From NCBI GenBank assembly GCA_964638815.1, contig CAZXBB010000400.1, forward strand, positions 1 through 7,199: DNA of 7,199 nucleotides. Direction: 5' to 3'. The stretch is from CAZXBB01 sp964638815 (GTDB lineage Bacteria; Planctomycetota; Phycisphaerae; Phycisphaerales; SM1A02). The stretch's first letter is position 1; every line of letters starts with the position of its first letter. Position numbers and translations under genes: made by a program. Positions 6,156-7,199 of this stretch are shown here, one piece after another. The notes beneath the pieces are model-generated. The model did not search any database and was not told the DNA's origin. It worked only from the letters and a program-made list of their open reading frames with translations.

Positions 6156-6270
6156 TCGCCGTTCGGGCGATGGACTCATGTCTACAACTTCCGGGGAACA
6201 ACACGCCCAAGGTCCGGTACAAGACCTGCGCACTGCACCGCGCCGTGGGTGACGAACCCGCAACCGCGTT
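6156..6270 (+). promoter_or_regulatory. Possibly structured 5' leader of the pilin-like gene
   Basis: Three short hairpins can be drawn: TCGCC-GTTCG-GGCGA (6156-6170), AGGTC-CGGTACAA-GACCT (around 6210-6227), and GTGGGT-GACGA-ACCCGC (around 6245-6261, one wobble). I looked for the conserved parts of a cyclic di-GMP (GEMM) riboswitch, known upstream of some pilin genes, and did not recognise them. The leader could be regulatory, or the hairpins could be chance in GC-rich DNA. Confidence 0.25.
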
Positions 6271-6280
6271 CGAAGAATAA
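6170..6280 (+). CDS. Possible 36-residue leader peptide
   Basis: A short frame, MDSCLQLPGNNTPKVRYKTC and onward to AFEE, ends 13 nt before the pilin-like start. Its TAA stop (6278-6280) overlaps the AAGGAAG ribosome-binding site of that gene, an arrangement that would allow translational coupling. A second overlapping frame (6178-6252, 24 residues, starting MSTTSGEQHAQ) competes with it. Neither has a clear ribosome-binding site and no family is recognised, so both may be chance frames in a leader. Confidence 0.2.
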   Translation: MDSCLQLPGNNTPKVRYKTCALHRAVGDEPATAFEE

Positions 6281-6285
6281 GGAAG
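6279..6285 (+). promoter_or_regulatory. Strong RBS of the pilin-like gene
   Basis: AAGGAAG at 6279-6285 lies 8 nt before the ATG at 6294. It is the clearest Shine-Dalgarno site in the window and fixes this start. The other genes here have weak or absent sites. Confidence 0.75.
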
Positions 6286-6293
6286 TCGAAGTC

Positions 6294-7199
6294 ATGAGAC
6301 CCGCGCAAAGAGCATTCACCATCATCGAGCTCCTGGTGGTCGTATCGATCATCGCCCTTCTGGTCGGCATCCTCCTGCCCGCCATCGGCAAGGCGCGCGA
6401 CCAGGCCAAGCTCACGATCTCACAGGCCAACCTGCGGAACCTCGGCACCGCACACGGCAGCTACGCCGCCGAGTACGGCGACCGTCAGCTCACCTTCATC
6501 GACGACGGCGCCGCGCAGTACGGCAACTACCAGACCTGGTGGAGGGAGTACAACGAACAGCATGGCAGCGACGGCTCGTGGGGCGATCCGGGGAATCATC
6601 CCGGCGTCGTGCTCGGCTGGGGGCACCCCGGCGGCACCGGCGCCTATACGCTCTTCACGTACGAGGTGGTTCAGAACGCGAACGCCGGGATCGTGGTCCC
6701 GATCAACTGGGAAGCGCCCGGCACGGTCGGCGTCGAGTACTTCGGCTCGTTCCGCCTTCCCAACGCGGCGCAGTTCAACAGCTTCGTCAGCGGCAAGTTC
6801 TACGACAAGACCTTCTACGCGCCGAAGGACACCGCCCCCTGGGCGTCGGCCGAACCTTGCTTCGAGAGCCCGGACGAGTACTGCAACCTCGCGGAAGTGA
6901 GCGCCCCGGGCTCCGTCCCGTCGTGGTCCAGCTACTGCATGAGCCCCGCCGCGATGTTCAACCCCGAGGTGATGGCGCACCAGGACAACGACGACTCGAC
7001 CCGCGCGGACGGCTGGCGCGACCCCTGGACTCTTCCGGGCAGCATGCGTTCGCCCTCCATGTCGCAGGCGCAGTATCCGAACCTCAAGACGCACATGCTC
7101 GAGCACCACTGGCTCCAGAACACCGCCGCCGACTGCAACCCCGGCTTCGACCCCGGAACCTACGTCGCCGGCTGCGAGCCGTACTACTTCAACCACGCG
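6294..7199 (+). CDS. Prepilin-like (type II/IV pseudopilin) protein, partial
   Basis: The frame is open for 302 codons to the window edge. The N-terminus, MRPAQRA then FTIIELLVVVSIIALLVGIL, is a class III prepilin signal: a short basic leader, a cut before F8, the conserved Glu at mature position 5 (E12), and a hydrophobic helix to about residue 30, followed by LPAIGKARDQAK. Prepilin peptidase should cleave and N-methylate it. The residue before the cut is Ala (A7) rather than the usual Gly, as is often seen in planctomycete members. The mature part is long for a pseudopilin and rich in Trp, Tyr, Asn and Gly, with several Cys in its second half. Large pseudopilin-like proteins of this kind are numerous in Planctomycetota, and most have no known job. 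The C-terminus, including any H-X9-DG domain, lies outside the window. An AAGGAAG site sits 8 nt before the ATG. Confidence 0.85.
   Translation, partial: MRPAQRAFTIIELLVVVSIIALLVGILLPAIGKARDQAKLTISQANLRNLGTAHGSYAAEYGDRQLTFIDDGAAQYGNYQTWWREYNEQHGSDGSWGDPGNHPGVVLGWGHPGGTGAYTLFTYEVVQNANAGIVVPINWEAPGTVGVEYFGSFRLPNAAQFNSFVSGKFYDKTFYAPKDTAPWASAEPCFESPDEYCNLAEVSAPGSVPSWSSYCMSPAAMFNPEVMAHQDNDDSTRADGWRDPWTLPGSMRSPSMSQAQYPNLKTHMLEHHWLQNTAADCNPGFDPGTYVAGCEPYYFNHA

Noticed and set aside
5074..6222. A 382-codon minus-strand frame
   Set aside because: It mirrors the second VWA gene and crosses its terminator; no motif or ribosome-binding site supports it.
6420..7196. A 258-codon minus-strand frame
   Set aside because: It is antisense to the pilin-like gene, whose start signal and prepilin motif are clear; the minus frame shows only Val/Arg/Gly-rich shadow sequence.

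Overview
The window looks like GC-rich bacterial chromosome, most likely from a planctomycete (Phycisphaerae-like). That is inference. The main grounds are a partial pseudopilin whose N-terminus reads FTIIELLVVVSIIALLVGILLPA-GKAR, a form very common in Planctomycetota, together with a TPR-sulfotransferase and secreted HEAT/VWA proteins. All supported genes lie on the + strand. No tRNA, rRNA, CRISPR array or transposase gene was seen.

Layout. (1) 22-1497: a TPR-sulfotransferase resembling tyrosylprotein sulfotransferases. (2) 1508-2080 and 2086-2667: two tandem paralogous thioredoxin-fold proteins, both with a WCGDC active site and both ending in HGD. (3) 2664-2830: a 167-bp imperfect palindrome with perfect 22-bp ends. 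It starts inside the stop codon of the second thioredoxin-like gene and looks like a MITE-type element. (4) 2831-3019: a non-coding stretch with no TA dinucleotide. (5) 3020-4633 and 4672-6024: two tandem paralogous exported proteins with a HEAT-like N-terminal part and a C-terminal von Willebrand A domain; only the first has a Pro-rich linker with a VTAPP repeat. (6) 6039-6076: a probable intrinsic terminator. (7) 6077-6293: a leader region with a -10-like box between two ACCGGT palindromes, small hairpins and overlapping short ORFs. (8) 6294-7199: a pseudopilin-like gene that runs off the window.

The sulfotransferase and thioredoxin-like genes are tightly spaced (10 and 5 nt gaps) and could be co-transcribed. 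The VWA pair forms a second unit (38 nt gap), closed by the terminator; the pilin-like gene starts a third. Two successive units each made of a tandem duplicate pair is the most distinctive large-scale feature. Three genes have a TANNNT box 6-7 nt before the chosen ATG, which may indicate leaderless transcripts. No complete new defence or metabolic system can be claimed from this sequence alone.
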